Positions 1 through 11,005 are shown, numbered from the stretch's first letter. The stretch is 64,000 nucleotides of DNA from Erpobdella octoculata (GCA_963978895.1 OZ022242.1:18296977-18360976); one strand, 5' to 3'. The notes: a model not told the origin generated them from the sequence alone. Translations and numbers: made by a program.

Positions 1-166
1 CTGTGCAATAACAACTAAAATATTATTTTTTAATTGTATTCATTACTTACCGTGTGTAGTACATATCGTTAGTAAGGGATATTATGTGCCGTATTTTTTG
101 CATATAACACTCGTACGCATATAACGCGCCCCGCAGATAACGCGCATTTGTATAAAAATTTGGTAC

Positions 167-202
<36 letters not shown>

Positions 203-503
203 AGGTATATCGGAGATGGGCAAGTTTTGAGTGAGATGCCAAGATGGCCTCCCGAAAACGATTTAGAGTCTTTTTTGTTACATAAATATTAATTATTCAT
301 GTTAATCGGCAATAACTTTACCGATATAAACCGATAAAGAAATGGGAAGATTTTAAATTTAATACAGCATTTGGCAATAATAATAATTAAAAGATGGGCT
401 GATTTTGAAATTTGTTCACAGCTAGCTTAAAATTTTTACTGCAACATTTGGCAATATATTATTTGTTTGATTTGCTAAAAATGCTATGAAAAATTCCTAT
501 TTA

Positions 504-813
504 AAAAGGTCGCTGCTATTGCCCCGGCGGTTAGCCGTAGAAATAATCGGTAAAATTGCTACTGAGGCTACTGAGGCGACAGTCTCGCCGTATGTCTGCC
601 TAAAATTAAACCCTGACCCTAACCCTATCCCTACCCCTAACCCTTTAAAAAATATCTACATCTTTACCAATTGATCGAAGAATCAATTGTTTTGGCAAAA
701 CCGCCGGCTCAGTAGCAATTTTACCACTTATTGCCCCAGCTACCGGCGCCTACTGCCTTGGTAATAGTTATAACGTTTAAAAACGAGTTTACTGTATTGT
801 ACAAGTATCTTAT
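504..813. mobile_element. Insertion in the fold-back arm, carrying telomere-like repeats
   Basis: This segment is absent from the other arm of the fold-back. It is flanked by a diverged direct duplication of about 43 bp (460-503 and 814-857, both with TTTGTTTGATTT). It begins with GGTCGCTGCTATTGCCCC, the block that also precedes the telomeric repeats at 45.6 kb. GGTAAAATTGCTACTGAG near 552 recurs inverted near 709, so the insertion has its own internal inverted repeat. The small open frame 486-674 spans low-complexity telomere repeat and is not a credible gene. Confidence 0.55.
606..647 (+). repeat. Interstitial telomere-like repeats (CCCTAA/CCCTAT/CCCTAC)n
   Basis: Seven or so degenerate CCCTAA-type hexamers stand in a row (ACCCTGACCCTAACCCTATC and on). 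CCCTAA is the complement of TTAGGG, the telomere repeat of most animals outside arthropods and nematodes. The tract is internal rather than at a chromosome end and is attached to a sequence that recurs with telomere repeats at 45.6 kb. Confidence 0.75.
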
Positions 814-1845
814 ATTTGTTTGATTTACCAGAAAAGCTATAAAAAATTCCAATTTCAAAACTTGTTACAAGTATCTACAAAAATGGAAGAAAGTTAGAAG
901 AAAGCTCAACATCTTTAAAATCTACAGAGAAAAAAAGTATAAAATATTTAGATTAAATTTACATCTATCTATGACTATAAGTACATCTTTTTATAACAAA
1001 AAAGTTAAAACAATTTTAAACTTTAAATTATGAGTACATGTACTTAAAAAAACAAAATCAACATCAAAAATCTGTGTTATATGTATCAAAGCCTAAAATC
1101 TTAAGATTGTATATACATCTGCTCAAAATTAAATTCGGTTTTAAATATTCCTAAACTTTCTTTTCCCAGTCTATCAAATAATAAAACTAAAAAATCAGAG
1201 ATTTTTCAGATCAACAAAAAAACCTAGAGAAAACAGCAACACAAATTTAGAAGGAAATTCTGAATTAATTTCTGCAAGTCCTTTTTCTGATCACACTTAT
1301 TCAAATAATGAAATGGTTTCATTGCTGAATTTTGAACATTCCTATACTTTGCTTTGATTTTTTTAAGTAGATGTGCATATTTTCTAAAGATTTTAGACAT
1401 TTTTTCACTTTTTTCTCTGTAGATTTTCAAGATCTTAAGCTTTGTTCTGACTTTTTTCAGTTTTCTGCAGATACTTGTACAAGTTTTGAAATTGGATTTT
1501 TTTTATAGCTCTGGCAAATCAAACAGATATTGCCAAATGTTGCAGTACACATTTTAAGCTAGCTGAGAACCGTAAATTGAGTAGAACAAATTTCAAAATC
1601 AGCCCATATTTTAATTATTATTATTGCCAAATGCTGTATTAAATTTAAAATTTCCCCATTTCTTTATCGGTTTATATCAGTAAAGTTATTGCCGATTAAT
1701 ATAAATAATGAATATTCATGGAACCAAAAAACTCTAAATCGTTTTCTGAGTTCTTTGGTCTGCCTCCTAGGCTGCCTAGCTAAAAGCCATCTTAAACTAC
1801 AGGCTTGCTGATATACCTATTCTATATATATCGTACAACGCGCAC

Positions 1846-2126
1846 ACGCATATAACAAGTTTTGTAGAGGTGGGGAGTTTCAATTCTGTTCACTGAATTG
1901 ATTTATTTGATTTGGTTCATCTCGAAGGTTTGTTAAGTTAACTTTTGTTGAGCCAAGTTTATGCTATAGAGGTGTCTATTGTCATTGACAAAAATTAATT
2001 CAAGTAAGTTTGATCCTTATTGATCTAAGGATTGTACCTGAAGCTTGTGGATCATCATTGCAAAAGCTACAATCACTGGAAATTGACGACGCTATTTATG
2101 GTAAAAGCAATTATCTAAAAAATTAT
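1846..2126. other. AT-rich spacer, nothing recognised
   Basis: There is no credible reading frame, RNA gene or repeat copy here. The sequence leads directly into the minisatellite at 2127. Confidence 0.5.
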
Positions 2127-2370
2127 TTCCGGTCGCTTTCCCGTTCCCGGTCGCTTTCCCGTTCCCGGTCGCTTTCCCGTTCCCGGTCGCTTTCCCGTTC
2201 CCGGTCGCTTTCCCGTTTCCGATCGCTTTCCCGTTCCCGGTCGCTTTCCCGTTTCCGCTCACGCTTGCTCTCCCGTTCCCGGTCATGCTTGCTCTCCCAT
2301 TCCCGGTCATGCTTGCTCTCCCATTCCCGGTCACGGTTGCTCTCCCGTTCCCGTTCACGCTCATTTTCTC
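2127..2370 (+). repeat. 18-bp minisatellite, left arm of an inverted pair
   Basis: About thirteen tandem copies of an 18-bp unit (core GGTCGCTTTCCCGTTCCC) with substitutions rising toward the right. All six frames stay largely open because the unit length is a multiple of three, giving Ser-Arg, Asn-Gly-Lys and Arg-Glu repeats. These are translation artefacts. A related, more diverged tract lies at 58870-59000 and is followed by the same ATAAAACGTAAAATAGATTT block seen at 2402. Confidence 0.85.
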
Positions 2371-2475
2371 TTTTCCATTCTTTCATAACTTCTGTTAGCC
2401 TATAAAACGTAAAATAGATTTGCTAAGACTATATTTATATATATGAATGTTTGTGGGTTAGTTTGTCTATTATAG

Positions 2476-2715
2476 AAACGGGAAAGCGACCCGGAACGGA
2501 CAGCGAGCGGGAACGGAAAAGCAAGCGTGAGCGGGAATGGGAGACCAAACGTGAGCGGGAACGGGACAGCGACCGGGAACGGGAAAACGACAGGGAGCGG
2601 GAAAGCGACCGGGAGCGGGAAAGCGACCTGGAGCGGAAAAGCGACCGGCAACGGGAAAACGACCGAAAACGCGAAAGCGAACAGGAGTGGGAAAGCAGGT
2701 GGGAAAGGAAACGGG
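2476..2715 (-). repeat. 18-bp minisatellite, right arm (inverted copy)
   Basis: The same 18-bp family in opposite orientation (GGGAACGGGAAAACGACC type) follows a spacer of about 105 bp. The two arrays could pair into a long imperfect hairpin. The right arm ends 37 bp before the GC-rich hairpin and CTAG at 2753-2780. Similar sequence at 21838-21960 ends in the same way, so this is a dispersed family rather than a local duplication. Confidence 0.8.
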
Positions 2716-2752
2716 AGAGAAAGAGACAAACATTAGAAAAACCTCTAAAAAA

Positions 2753-2780
2753 CCCGGGCAACGCCGGGTATCTCCGCTAG
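2753..2780 (+). mobile_element. Hairpin plus CTAG terminus, Helitron-like 3' end
   Basis: CCCGG-GCAACG-CCGGG forms a 5-bp stem, followed eight bases later by CTAG and then T. A short GC-rich hairpin just before CTRR with insertion in front of T is the known signature of Helitron 3' ends. Related termini occur at 19401, 21965-22093, 24571, 57204, 61513 and 62422. No Rep/helicase gene is present, so this would be a non-autonomous member. A LINE end with similar sequence is an alternative. Confidence 0.45.
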
Positions 2781-3055
2781 TACATACCTAAACACACACA
2801 CAGACACACATACATGCACATACACATACATACATACACACATACATATATATATATAGTTCCCGCTCGCTCAGCCGCTCCGCTCCGCTCGTTTTGTGAC
2901 GGATTTCAAAATTTTTTTCTCTATATTTGATTCCCCTTGACTCTCAAGGTTGTGTGAAAATTTCATTACGATCGGATGAATGGTGTAGCAATGCATAAAG
3001 AACATGAATATATATATACATATATACATACAAACATTCATTTTTATATATTTAG
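2781..3055 (+). other. Repeat relic before a (TA)n tract
   Basis: After a CA-rich stretch, a segment with repeated CCGCTC motifs (2871-2892) leads to GTGTGAAAATTTCATTACGA (2953-2972). AAATTTCA(N)TCGG-type tails of this kind recur at 20150 and 28013 and resemble tail regions of abundant animal repeats. No gene is seen. Confidence 0.35.
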
Positions 3056-3107
<52 letters not shown>

Positions 3108-3130
3108 ATATATATATATATATATATATA

Positions 3131-3218
<88 letters not shown>
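3056..3218. repeat. (TA)n microsatellite
   Basis: About 160 bp of alternating TA with two TCTA interruptions. Open frames on both strands here are Tyr-Ile artefacts. Confidence 0.97.
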
Positions 3219-3219
<1 letters not shown>

Positions 3220-3675
3220 CCTTTGACCTAAATAGAATTTGACCTTTTAAGAATAAATAGGAAATCACTGCCTTGAAGTCGTCCTCTTTTCTTCGGAAAG
3301 CTTATATAATATGGCGCTGATGACTTCAAAATCACTTGCTAACGCCTGGTTCGTCCCATCACAGTAGACAAACATTTGAAACTTATTCTATTCTATCTGT
3401 AAGTAACATTTTCTGTCAGAACTCATAATTATTAAAAAACTTGGAGAAACCAAAATTAAAATCAGGATTATCCGCTTCTTAAAGAACCCGAAACATTTTT
3501 CATTGACTGGCATCTTTTTAATGGCTTATTATCTTTTGAAACTTCTGATCATATGTAATAAAAAGCTTTTCAATGTTTGATGTAGAACAGTAAATGCATG
3601 CTTTTTCGTCACATTTATCGACTGTAATCGAGAAGACAGGCTTAGAAAGAATTTAAATCTGTATAGTACACTTAC

Positions 3676-3758
3676 ATAGTCAGTACAATCAATTACGTCA
3701 CCCACTTCTAAAAGATCTTCGCTGACCTTACATCGGCAACGCATTAAGTATACGATAG
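3676..3758 (-). other. Possible internal exon, product unknown
   Basis: On the minus strand an 83-bp open block runs between CCCTAG (acceptor-like, AG at 3759-3760) and TAT|GTAAGT (strong donor, GT at 3674-3675). It encodes a Cys-containing acidic peptide including RCRCKVSEDLL and VIDCTDY. The composition is more protein-like than the surrounding low-complexity frames. Against it, the acceptor has a poor pyrimidine tract and no neighbouring exon was found. I do not recognise the sequence. The rest of 3219-3785 shows nothing. Confidence 0.2.
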
Positions 3759-3785
3759 CTAGGGTACTTAAAAATAATAGGTAAG

Positions 3786-4100
3786 TTTGTGTGTGTGTCT
3801 GTCTGTCTGTGTGTTTGTGTGTGTGTGGTCTTTGATTTTGCCAAAAAGTACACCATTCAAGTCGTCGTCATCACCATTAACAGCATCGTCAAAAGCATAA
3901 TAACAATAATAAGCATCATCACTATCATCATCTTCGTTATCATCATCATCATCACTATCATCATCATCACTATCAGCATCATCACTATCTCCATCATCAC
4001 TATCATCATCATCACTATCATCATCATCACTATCAGCATCATCACTATCACCACCATCATTGGCACCATCACCAACACCATCATTACCAGCATCACAATC
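3786..4100. repeat. (TG)n tract and imperfect (ATC)n array
   Basis: GTGTGTGTCTGTCTGT at 3788-3830 is followed from about 3905 by mixed ATCATCACT units. The long Ile/Thr and Met/Val frames on both strands are repeat translations. Confidence 0.9.
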
Positions 4101-4577
4101 ACATCCTTTATAATCTTTTTTATGGAACCTTCCAATCAGATGTTAAATTGGAGTTAAATAATTTAAAGCAGAAAACTGTGCCGAAAAATCATTGAGTCTG
4201 TTTATGGCGTAAAGCATTCCATGCACCTTGTTGTTCTATATGTTGAATTAAAATTAACAAGCTGGTTTTTTAGTCAACCATGTTTACGAAAAATATAAAG
4301 TTTACAAAAAAGAAAATAGATCACATAAAGAAGACAAACAAATGCTCTTAAACCTCTATTATATTCCATATAATGAGCTTCATGATGTACAACCTCATTA
4401 CTTTAAAAACACATTCACGTAAACACTGACTCCAGCACACATTCACTTATACACCAACTCGCAAACTCAATCAAACTCACACATCCTCACAAATTCTGAA
4501 GCGTACATAAACTCTTTTAAGCTAAGTATAGAATGACGATATTTATATTTACTAAGAAACATACGCAAATACAGAGA

Positions 4578-4579
<2 letters not shown>
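4101..4579. other. AT-rich spacer, nothing recognised
   Basis: There is no credible gene. The last 100 bp before the CATA array are CA-rich (ACACATTCACTTATAC and similar). Confidence 0.5.
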
Positions 4580-4608
<29 letters not shown>

Positions 4609-4972
4609 CATACATACATACATACATACATACATACATACATACATACATACATACATACATACATACATACATACATACATACATACATACATACATA
4701 CATACATACATACATACATACATACATACATACATACATACATACATACATACATACATACATACATACATACATACATACATACATACATACATACATA
4801 CATTCATACATACATACATACATACATACATACATACATACATACATACATACATACATACATACATACATACATACATACATACATACATACATACATA
4901 CATACATACATACATACATACATACATACATACATACATACATACATACATACATACATACATACATACATA
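4580..4972. repeat. (CATA)n microsatellite, about 390 bp
   Basis: Nearly perfect CATA tetranucleotide with a CATATATA interruption near 4600 and a CATTCATA variant at 4801. Frames encoding YIHT or CMYV repeats on either strand are artefacts. Confidence 0.98.
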
Positions 4973-5439
4973 CGCACGAAGCACGCACGAATACAACTAA
5001 AAAGTATAAGTAGTCAGCTAGCGGTGAACAGCAACGTGACCGGATGCGACTATCTTTTCCCTCCGATTTCCTGAGCCGAGTGCGCGCAAATGTCTAAAGA
5101 TAGTGCTGCCATAGTAACACTTTTGTTGTTTAAAAAGATAGGATTGCGCATCACTAAAAAAAATATGTTTTAATCATCCTAAACAAAATCATTCTGGCTT
5201 TTAACTCTGATTTTTTCTTGAAAGTTTATTGAATTATTCACCTAACAATTAAAGGATAAAACTTAAAAACTGAAACGAAACATTAATAAATTGAACACAA
5301 TAATTAATAAACAACTAAAAAACTTTTTTTTACCTTGTGCTGGTCGATGGCGGTCAAAGTAGGTTTTTCATTAATTGATTTTTAATTATTATTAACACGT
5401 GCAAAGTGTCTGTGCTGGTTCCGTTTGTGTCCATTTTTG
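4973..5439. other. AT-rich spacer, nothing recognised
   Basis: A short GC-richer patch (5020-5095) breaks otherwise AT-rich sequence. No exon or RNA gene could be supported. Confidence 0.45.
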
Positions 5440-6620
5440 TGTTTCATCAAGCATATCGCTTCGGTTTTTAAATCCTATTTGTATTAACTTCATCTGTTTA
5501 CTTGCTAGCTTGAGTTATACGTTGGGACTTTATACCACTTACAAAAACCAACTTATCGTTATCCGATCCAGTTAAAATTTGGTGAGTTTATTTGTCTTTT
5601 TAAGATTTTCCAGTCAATTAAATTTTCAAATTGATTGGATTAAATTTGAGTGATTTATAGAATAAAATCAATTAAAATTTGAAAAAAACTTGTTAAAAAA
5701 TGGCAAATTTTAGGTAGAGAAATGAACCATAGATTTTTAGTCTATTTAAAAAACGAAATTTAATTTTTCAATTTATAAATTTATAAAAAAATTTGTTTAT
5801 TCTGTATTCAGAAGAATGTGGTCAATGTTTTCACATTTATAGTTTTACATACTTAATATCATGAAAAAATGTTTTGCAAATAATTTTTAGATGCCGATTT
5901 AAAAAATTATAGATGATTTTTAAAAACGAAGGTTTTACGGTTCACTTGTTAAGTCTCTTATATTAACCGTGTTTACCTGCTTGCTTGCTTGAGCCATAAT
6001 TTGAGACCCTTTATATTTTTTTTAAAAATGTAGGGAAACGAACTATAAATTTTTAGTTTATTAATTTTTAGTTTACTTAAAAAAATTATATTTTATAGAC
6101 CTACAGACCTACACTCATTCAAAAAAATTGCAAAGAGTCGGCGAATTACAAAATTAGAAAAAAAAAATTTGTTTAAAGATGTTTTTTTACATTTGTTGAA
6201 GTAGATTAAATCGATGTACTATTTCTTAAGTAAACAATATGCGTTGTTACCCATCATGAATATTGCAAATTTATTAATTTATAAAATAAAAATTATTCAA
6301 CTTTATTGATTGTGTGCTTCGCTTTTCTGTTATTTGGATATAAAGTTTAAAACATCATTATCATGACCAGGTTTGTAGAAATTAAGATGCTTTTTCACAT
6401 CTGTAAATGCAAGTCATTCAAAAATATTTTTTCATTTTTTAAATTTTTCATGTTAACTTCACCGCCGGTCGTCTTTGCATGCTTGATTGTTTGCTTGCAT
6501 GCTTGATTGTTTTCAAACCTTGAAAGTGAAATGTAACAAATTTCCCGTCATCCAATCGAGCTGAAAATTGAAATATAAGCTAAGTCTTCATGACAATTCA
6601 CTTTATCAATTTTGAAAATT
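5440..6620. repeat. Dispersed repeat family, several degraded copies
   Basis: Three partial copies carry the same string of motifs: TAACTTCA or TATTAACCGTG, then GCTTGCTTGA, then CGTTATCCGATC or CGTCATCCAATC, then a tail TGAAATTTGAAATATA. They lie near 5485-5600, 5945-6010 and 6460-6600. Related copies are at 17560-17700 (inverted), 33665-33830, 34010-34190, 55150-55310 and 63410-63700. No protein is encoded. The family is unnamed here. Confidence 0.6.
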
Positions 6621-6884
6621 TTTGCAAAATAATACCTATGTTTAAAAACAACAATAAATCAAAGAAAATTGAATAATTAGTTACATTTGAAAATAAAAAA
6701 AAGTGCCGTTTAAAAAAACCCATTTGCATTAAACTAAAAGTAGAAAAATCTTGAAAAATAAGGGATTTGTGAAAAGAACTTCGTTTTTTAGGGTTTGTTT
6801 GTTTATTCATTTTTTTAAATTTTCTTCTTGCCTTGTTGAACATCCAAATTCACAACATATATAACTTCTGGTGCATGTGGGCAG

Positions 6885-6935
6885 TAGGGAATCCAGGAGG
6901 GGGCCGGGGGGCATGGCCCCTGCAGTGAATTCAAA
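6885..6935 (-). mobile_element. hAT-like terminal fragment
   Basis: Read on the minus strand, the block begins CACTGCAGGGGCCATG and continues through runs of C to TCCTGGATT. Such a CAGTG-type end followed by C-rich sequence with a GGATCC-like core is typical of hAT ends, and a similar end is at 40170-40211. Only one end is present. Confidence 0.3.
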
Positions 6936-6957
6936 AATTTACTTTTTGAAATACTAA

Positions 6958-7004
6958 AATGTATGTATGTATGTATGTATGTATGTATGTATGTATGTAT
7001 GTAT
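6958..7004. repeat. (GTAT)n microsatellite
   Basis: About eleven perfect GTAT units immediately follow the hAT-like fragment. Confidence 0.95.
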
Positions 7005-7666
7005 GAATTTTCCAAGAGTACACGAACTCGTGGCCACTCTCTTTGTTGAGAATGTATTAATCCGCCACTTCCTGCCGCTTGTGTGAAACTTTACTCTTAT
7101 CGCCCACCTTGTTTACATTCTGTATTTAAGATTATAATAATAACAAATTTCAAGTATCTTCAACCAATACAAACCTAAGAAAGTAGACAAAAAATTTAAA
7201 GATTCACTGTCCTACTTGAATACCCAGGGGTGTGAGAATACTACTTTCACCATTTGAAGTTGGAGCGTTTATAGACAAATATAATGATGTCAAGGGATAG
7301 CTTCACAGGCTCAACCCATGAAACAAGGTTCATAAAACTTGCAAGAATTAATATACAAGTTGCATGAGTAAGCCTAAGATGTGGTCGTAATTTGCGACCT
7401 AATAAAGAAAATGTATTAAAAAGACGTAAAATAATTTAAACACAACGTTATGCATAAAAATATTCACGACGCTAGGGACACATTTGTATTTTTTTAAAAC
7501 GGTGCGCAAAGTCTACTAGAAATTTAGAAATATGTTATCAATTAGATTACAGACTCACCATTTTAAAGTAAGCCTATTTTACAGAAATTGCAACTTTAGG
7601 GTGTTAGCCTACAACCAAAGATGATCATTTTAGGACGGGACTAGTCCAAAAATTGGTCTAGCCATC
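7005..7666. other. AT-rich spacer, nothing recognised
   Basis: No gene, RNA or repeat unit could be supported in this stretch. Confidence 0.45.
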
Positions 7667-8351
7667 CTCACTCACTCACTCACTCACTCACTCACTCACT
7701 CACTCACTCACTCACTCACTCACTCACTTACTCACTCACTCACTCACTCACTCACTCACTCACTCACTCACTCACTCACTCACTCACTCACTCACTCACT
7801 CACTCACTCACTCACTCACTCACTCACTCACTCACTCACTCACTCACTCACTCACTCACTCACTCACTCACTCACTCACTCACTCACTCACTCACTCACT
7901 CACTCACTCACTCACTCACTCACTCACTCACTCACTCACTCACTCACTCACTCACTCACTCACTCACTCACTCACTCACTCACTCACTCACTCACTCACT
8001 CACTCACTCACTCACTCACTCACTCACTCACTCACTCACTCACTCACTCACTCACTCACTCACTCACTCACTCACTCACTCACTCACTCACTCACTCACT
8101 CACTCACTCACTCACTCACTCACTCACTCACTCACTCACTCACTCACTCACTCACTCACTCACTCACTCACTCACTCACTCACTCACTCACTCACTCACT
8201 CACTCACTCACTCACTCACTCACTCACTCACTCACTCACTCACTCACTCACTCACTCACTCACTCACTCACTCACTCACTCACTCACTCACTCACTCACT
8301 CACTCACTCACTCACTCACTCACTCACTCACTCACTCACTCACTCACTCAC
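7667..8351. repeat. (ACTC)n microsatellite, about 685 bp
   Basis: ACTC repeats are almost uninterrupted; the one clear variant is ACTT near 7728. The same motif forms arrays at 42957-43928 (as GAGT) and 60251-60960. Confidence 0.98.
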
Positions 8352-8942
8352 CCACGGATTGTGCTGTATATCTCTTAAGTCATTGTCTTTGTTTGGCTTG
8401 GTCAGATTCAGTCTGATAATTTAGAGTTTTGTTTTGGATAGTTTCAAAATATTAAATATACCTACGACTACCTCTTTTTCGTTCGTCAGCTTCTTGGAAA
8501 AAGGTTTACAGATGGGAATTTTTAGGGGCACATTTCTTACACATCGTCCTCTTGGCACTAAAAATCTTAGCTACGTCGCTGCGTTATTCCATTTTACCAT
8601 TATTATTTGGTAGCTCTCAGTCGCTTATTGATTTTTAGAAAAGTTTAAACAAACGCACATGGCATAATTTTGCAGTTATATTTGTAGTGAATATTGTGAA
8701 TATTGAGGAGTAGCCCGAATTTAAAGTATTCAGGCTAGAATCGTAAGTTCTCTGAACACCGAATTAGTTGAAGACAACTCCATCTGAAAAAAGGAAATTT
8801 ACGCAGAGTACCATCACTGATATAAAAGCCAGCGACAAATTTACTAAAATTTACTTGTATTTATTTTCTCCAACGAAAATTATGAACGACGCCAAGGATG
8901 ACATTTGAGATCATGATCGTTATGATGACCTTTACTGTCAAC
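8352..8942. other. Unique-looking spacer, nothing recognised
   Basis: No credible frame was found. TGAATATTGTGAATATTGAG at 8688-8707 is a short local duplication. Confidence 0.45.
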
Positions 8943-9320
<378 letters not shown>

Positions 9321-10288
9321 TTGTCATAATAATAATATTAATAATTATTATTGTAATTGTTATCATAACAGTAACCACATCATTTAAACTTTTGAACTAA
9401 ACCCCTTCCATCATTTCATTTTATACGAGACGCAACTCTTTTCATCGATTCACACACACACAAACACATGCACATCCATTTCTTTTCGTTCTTCAACATT
9501 CGGTCACCGAGGTGATTGATTATTCCAGTGTGATTGATCGTTCTGGATGATTGATTTCTTTTTATTTTGCTTATTTTTCAATCATTCGACAATCGCTATT
9601 GAATTAATCTCAGGCATTGTCTGAGAAATATCCAAGTCATTGGCGTTGCGTCCATTTGATTATCATTTTTGTTTTTAATTTAATCAAAAAATGTGTCACA
9701 TTAATCACCAGCATCACTAACATCGCTATCACAATCATTATATTTAGAGCCTTGCTCGATTCCGCCGGGCTTTTATATTAAAATGATCAAAACGTACTGG
9801 GCTGAGGCGAGGCTATTGTACCGAGCTTTGAATTTTTGTGCCTGTAAAAACAAATCAGGCCATGTCGGATCTGTAATTGTGTGCCAATGAAACGATCATA
9901 CTCGTGCCGGGTCGATTTGGTGACGGAAAGGCCTAAAAAGTTGTCTTGTGCAGTGCTATAACTCCCATCATCATCGTCATCGTCTTTTTTTCGTCGTCAT
10001 CATTGTCATAGTTATTCTCTTGTTCACCATCATCTTTATCGCCTCAATCGTGTTCTGAAAATGTTCCCATTGGCATAGGCTTCGATTCTGTTTTGTATGA
10101 CTGCGTTTAATTGGAGATTTTCGACTTTTTTTATCTTTTTCCTTCACTTTCATTTTTTCTCCCAGTTTTTCACTATCTCTCCTTCTTTTTCTATTTTTCT
10201 CTTTTTTTCTCATTCTATCTATTTTTCTCACTATCTCTACCTATTACTCATGAAAGCAAATCCCGCATCTAAATGCTTGGTCATGTCA
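9321..10288. other. AT-rich spacer with pyrimidine-rich patches
   Basis: Contains short ATC-rich and TTTTTCTC-rich patches (9965-10020 and 10120-10240). GC-richer sequence at 9750-9950 may be a degraded repeat but matches nothing else in the window. No gene is supported. Confidence 0.4.
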
Positions 10289-10356
10289 GTCGTGTGTCGT
10301 ATGGTGTAAAAGACTATAAACTATAATAAAAAAAAAAAAAAAAGTCGTGTGTCGTC
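10289..10356 (+). mobile_element. 44-base retroposed insertion with 12-bp target duplication
   Basis: GTCGTGTGTCGT at 10289-10300 is repeated exactly at 10345-10356. Between them lies ATGGTGTAAAAGACTATAAA, a few more bases and an A-run. The inserted bases match the tail of the element at 45008-45187 and of the relic near 63740. This is an extreme 5'-truncated copy made by target-primed reverse transcription, and it marks the 3' end of that family. Confidence 0.8.
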
Positions 10357-10753
10357 AAGATTACCTTTCACAATTAATAAAGCTACATTTCACGTGCTCT
10401 CCTTTTCTCTCTCCTCCTAATTTGTTCTCTCTAACTCTTTTTCTCTCTATCTCATTCACCATTACTTTTCAACTTGTGTTAATAACTATTTGCAAACAAA
10501 GATTTCTTTTTTAAATGCTGATTTTTTATTCTATCGATCAATCTAATCCTTGGCAAAGCTTTTATGACCACAAAGACTGGTAGGTATAAATGAATGACTG
10601 CGCAAAATGATTTTAGGGAACAGATTCAAATTAAACTCCTCCGAAACGGCTATACCAACTACTTAAAAAAATGTGTGTACCTATCCTCAGACCTACCCAA
10701 CAAACGTACACAAAAAATTTCATGTTCATCGTTTTTCTCCTCTTTCTCTTAGA
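10357..10753. other. AT-rich spacer, nothing recognised
   Basis: A TC-rich patch (10399-10460) precedes unremarkable AT-rich DNA up to the SINE. Confidence 0.45.
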
Positions 10754-10966
10754 GGCGCTGGTGGCAGAGCGGTAGAGCGCTCGCCTGTCGATCATTAGGT
10801 TGGCAGTTCAAGCCTCACCGGCGTCACCAGCGTAACTCCCTTAAGCAAGGAGTTCACTCGCATTGCTAAAGGGGTAGGCGCCTATAAATGGCTGCCTCTG
10901 CAAAGAATCCTTCAGTGGCTTTGAAGTCCTTTAGGATTTACGCCACTCTAAATATTGTCAAACATT
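10754..10966 (+). mobile_element. tRNA-derived SINE, copy 1
   Basis: The first 76 bases keep tRNA features: acceptor strands GGCGCTG and CGGCGTC pair with two wobbles and are followed by A-CCA. An A box (TGGCAGAGCGGTAGAGC) and a B box (AGTTCAAGCCTC) are the internal RNA polymerase III promoter. The tRNA-unrelated body (AACTCCCTTAAGCAAGGAGT and on) ends in ATTGTCAAACATT, followed by a (TTTC)n tail. Copy 2 at 22108 is about 95% identical. The source tRNA is not assigned because the anticodon stem is degraded. Confidence 0.85.
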
Positions 10967-11005
10967 TCTTGTTCTCTTTCTTTCTCTTTCTTTCTCTCTT
11001 TCTCT
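10967..11005. repeat. (TTTC)n at the SINE tail
   Basis: A short TTTC/TTCTCT tract adjoins the SINE 3' end. Copy 2 of the SINE has (TA)n at the same place. Confidence 0.85.

Larger units (their letters stand above)
168..1845. repeat. Large fold-back (inverted-repeat) element
   Basis: The stretch from about 168 to 970 reappears as its reverse complement from about 1370 to 1845. Shared blocks include the sequence around AATCGGCAATAACTTTA, the block with TTAAATTTAATACAGC, and the outer GAATAGGTATATC. Without a 310-bp insertion in the left arm, both arms are about 470 bp, and they are roughly 80% identical by eye. The spacer is about 400 bp of AT-rich DNA with no coding potential. A fold-back transposon or an old inverted duplication would both fit; no target duplication was found. 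Confidence 0.7.

Noticed and set aside
2010..2761. Apparent SR-rich protein (Ser-Arg repeats) like a splicing factor
   Set aside because: The 18-bp unit keeps all frames open on both strands and the arrays are inverted copies; no non-repeat coding part exists.
4467..5000. Long overlapping frames on both strands (up to 173 aa) with YIHT and CMYV repeats
   Set aside because: They are translations of a CATA microsatellite and are open in every frame without a stop by chance of the unit.
10754..10832. A working tRNA at the SINE head
   Set aside because: The same head occurs twice with an identical tRNA-unrelated body, and the anticodon stem is lost, so it is a SINE.
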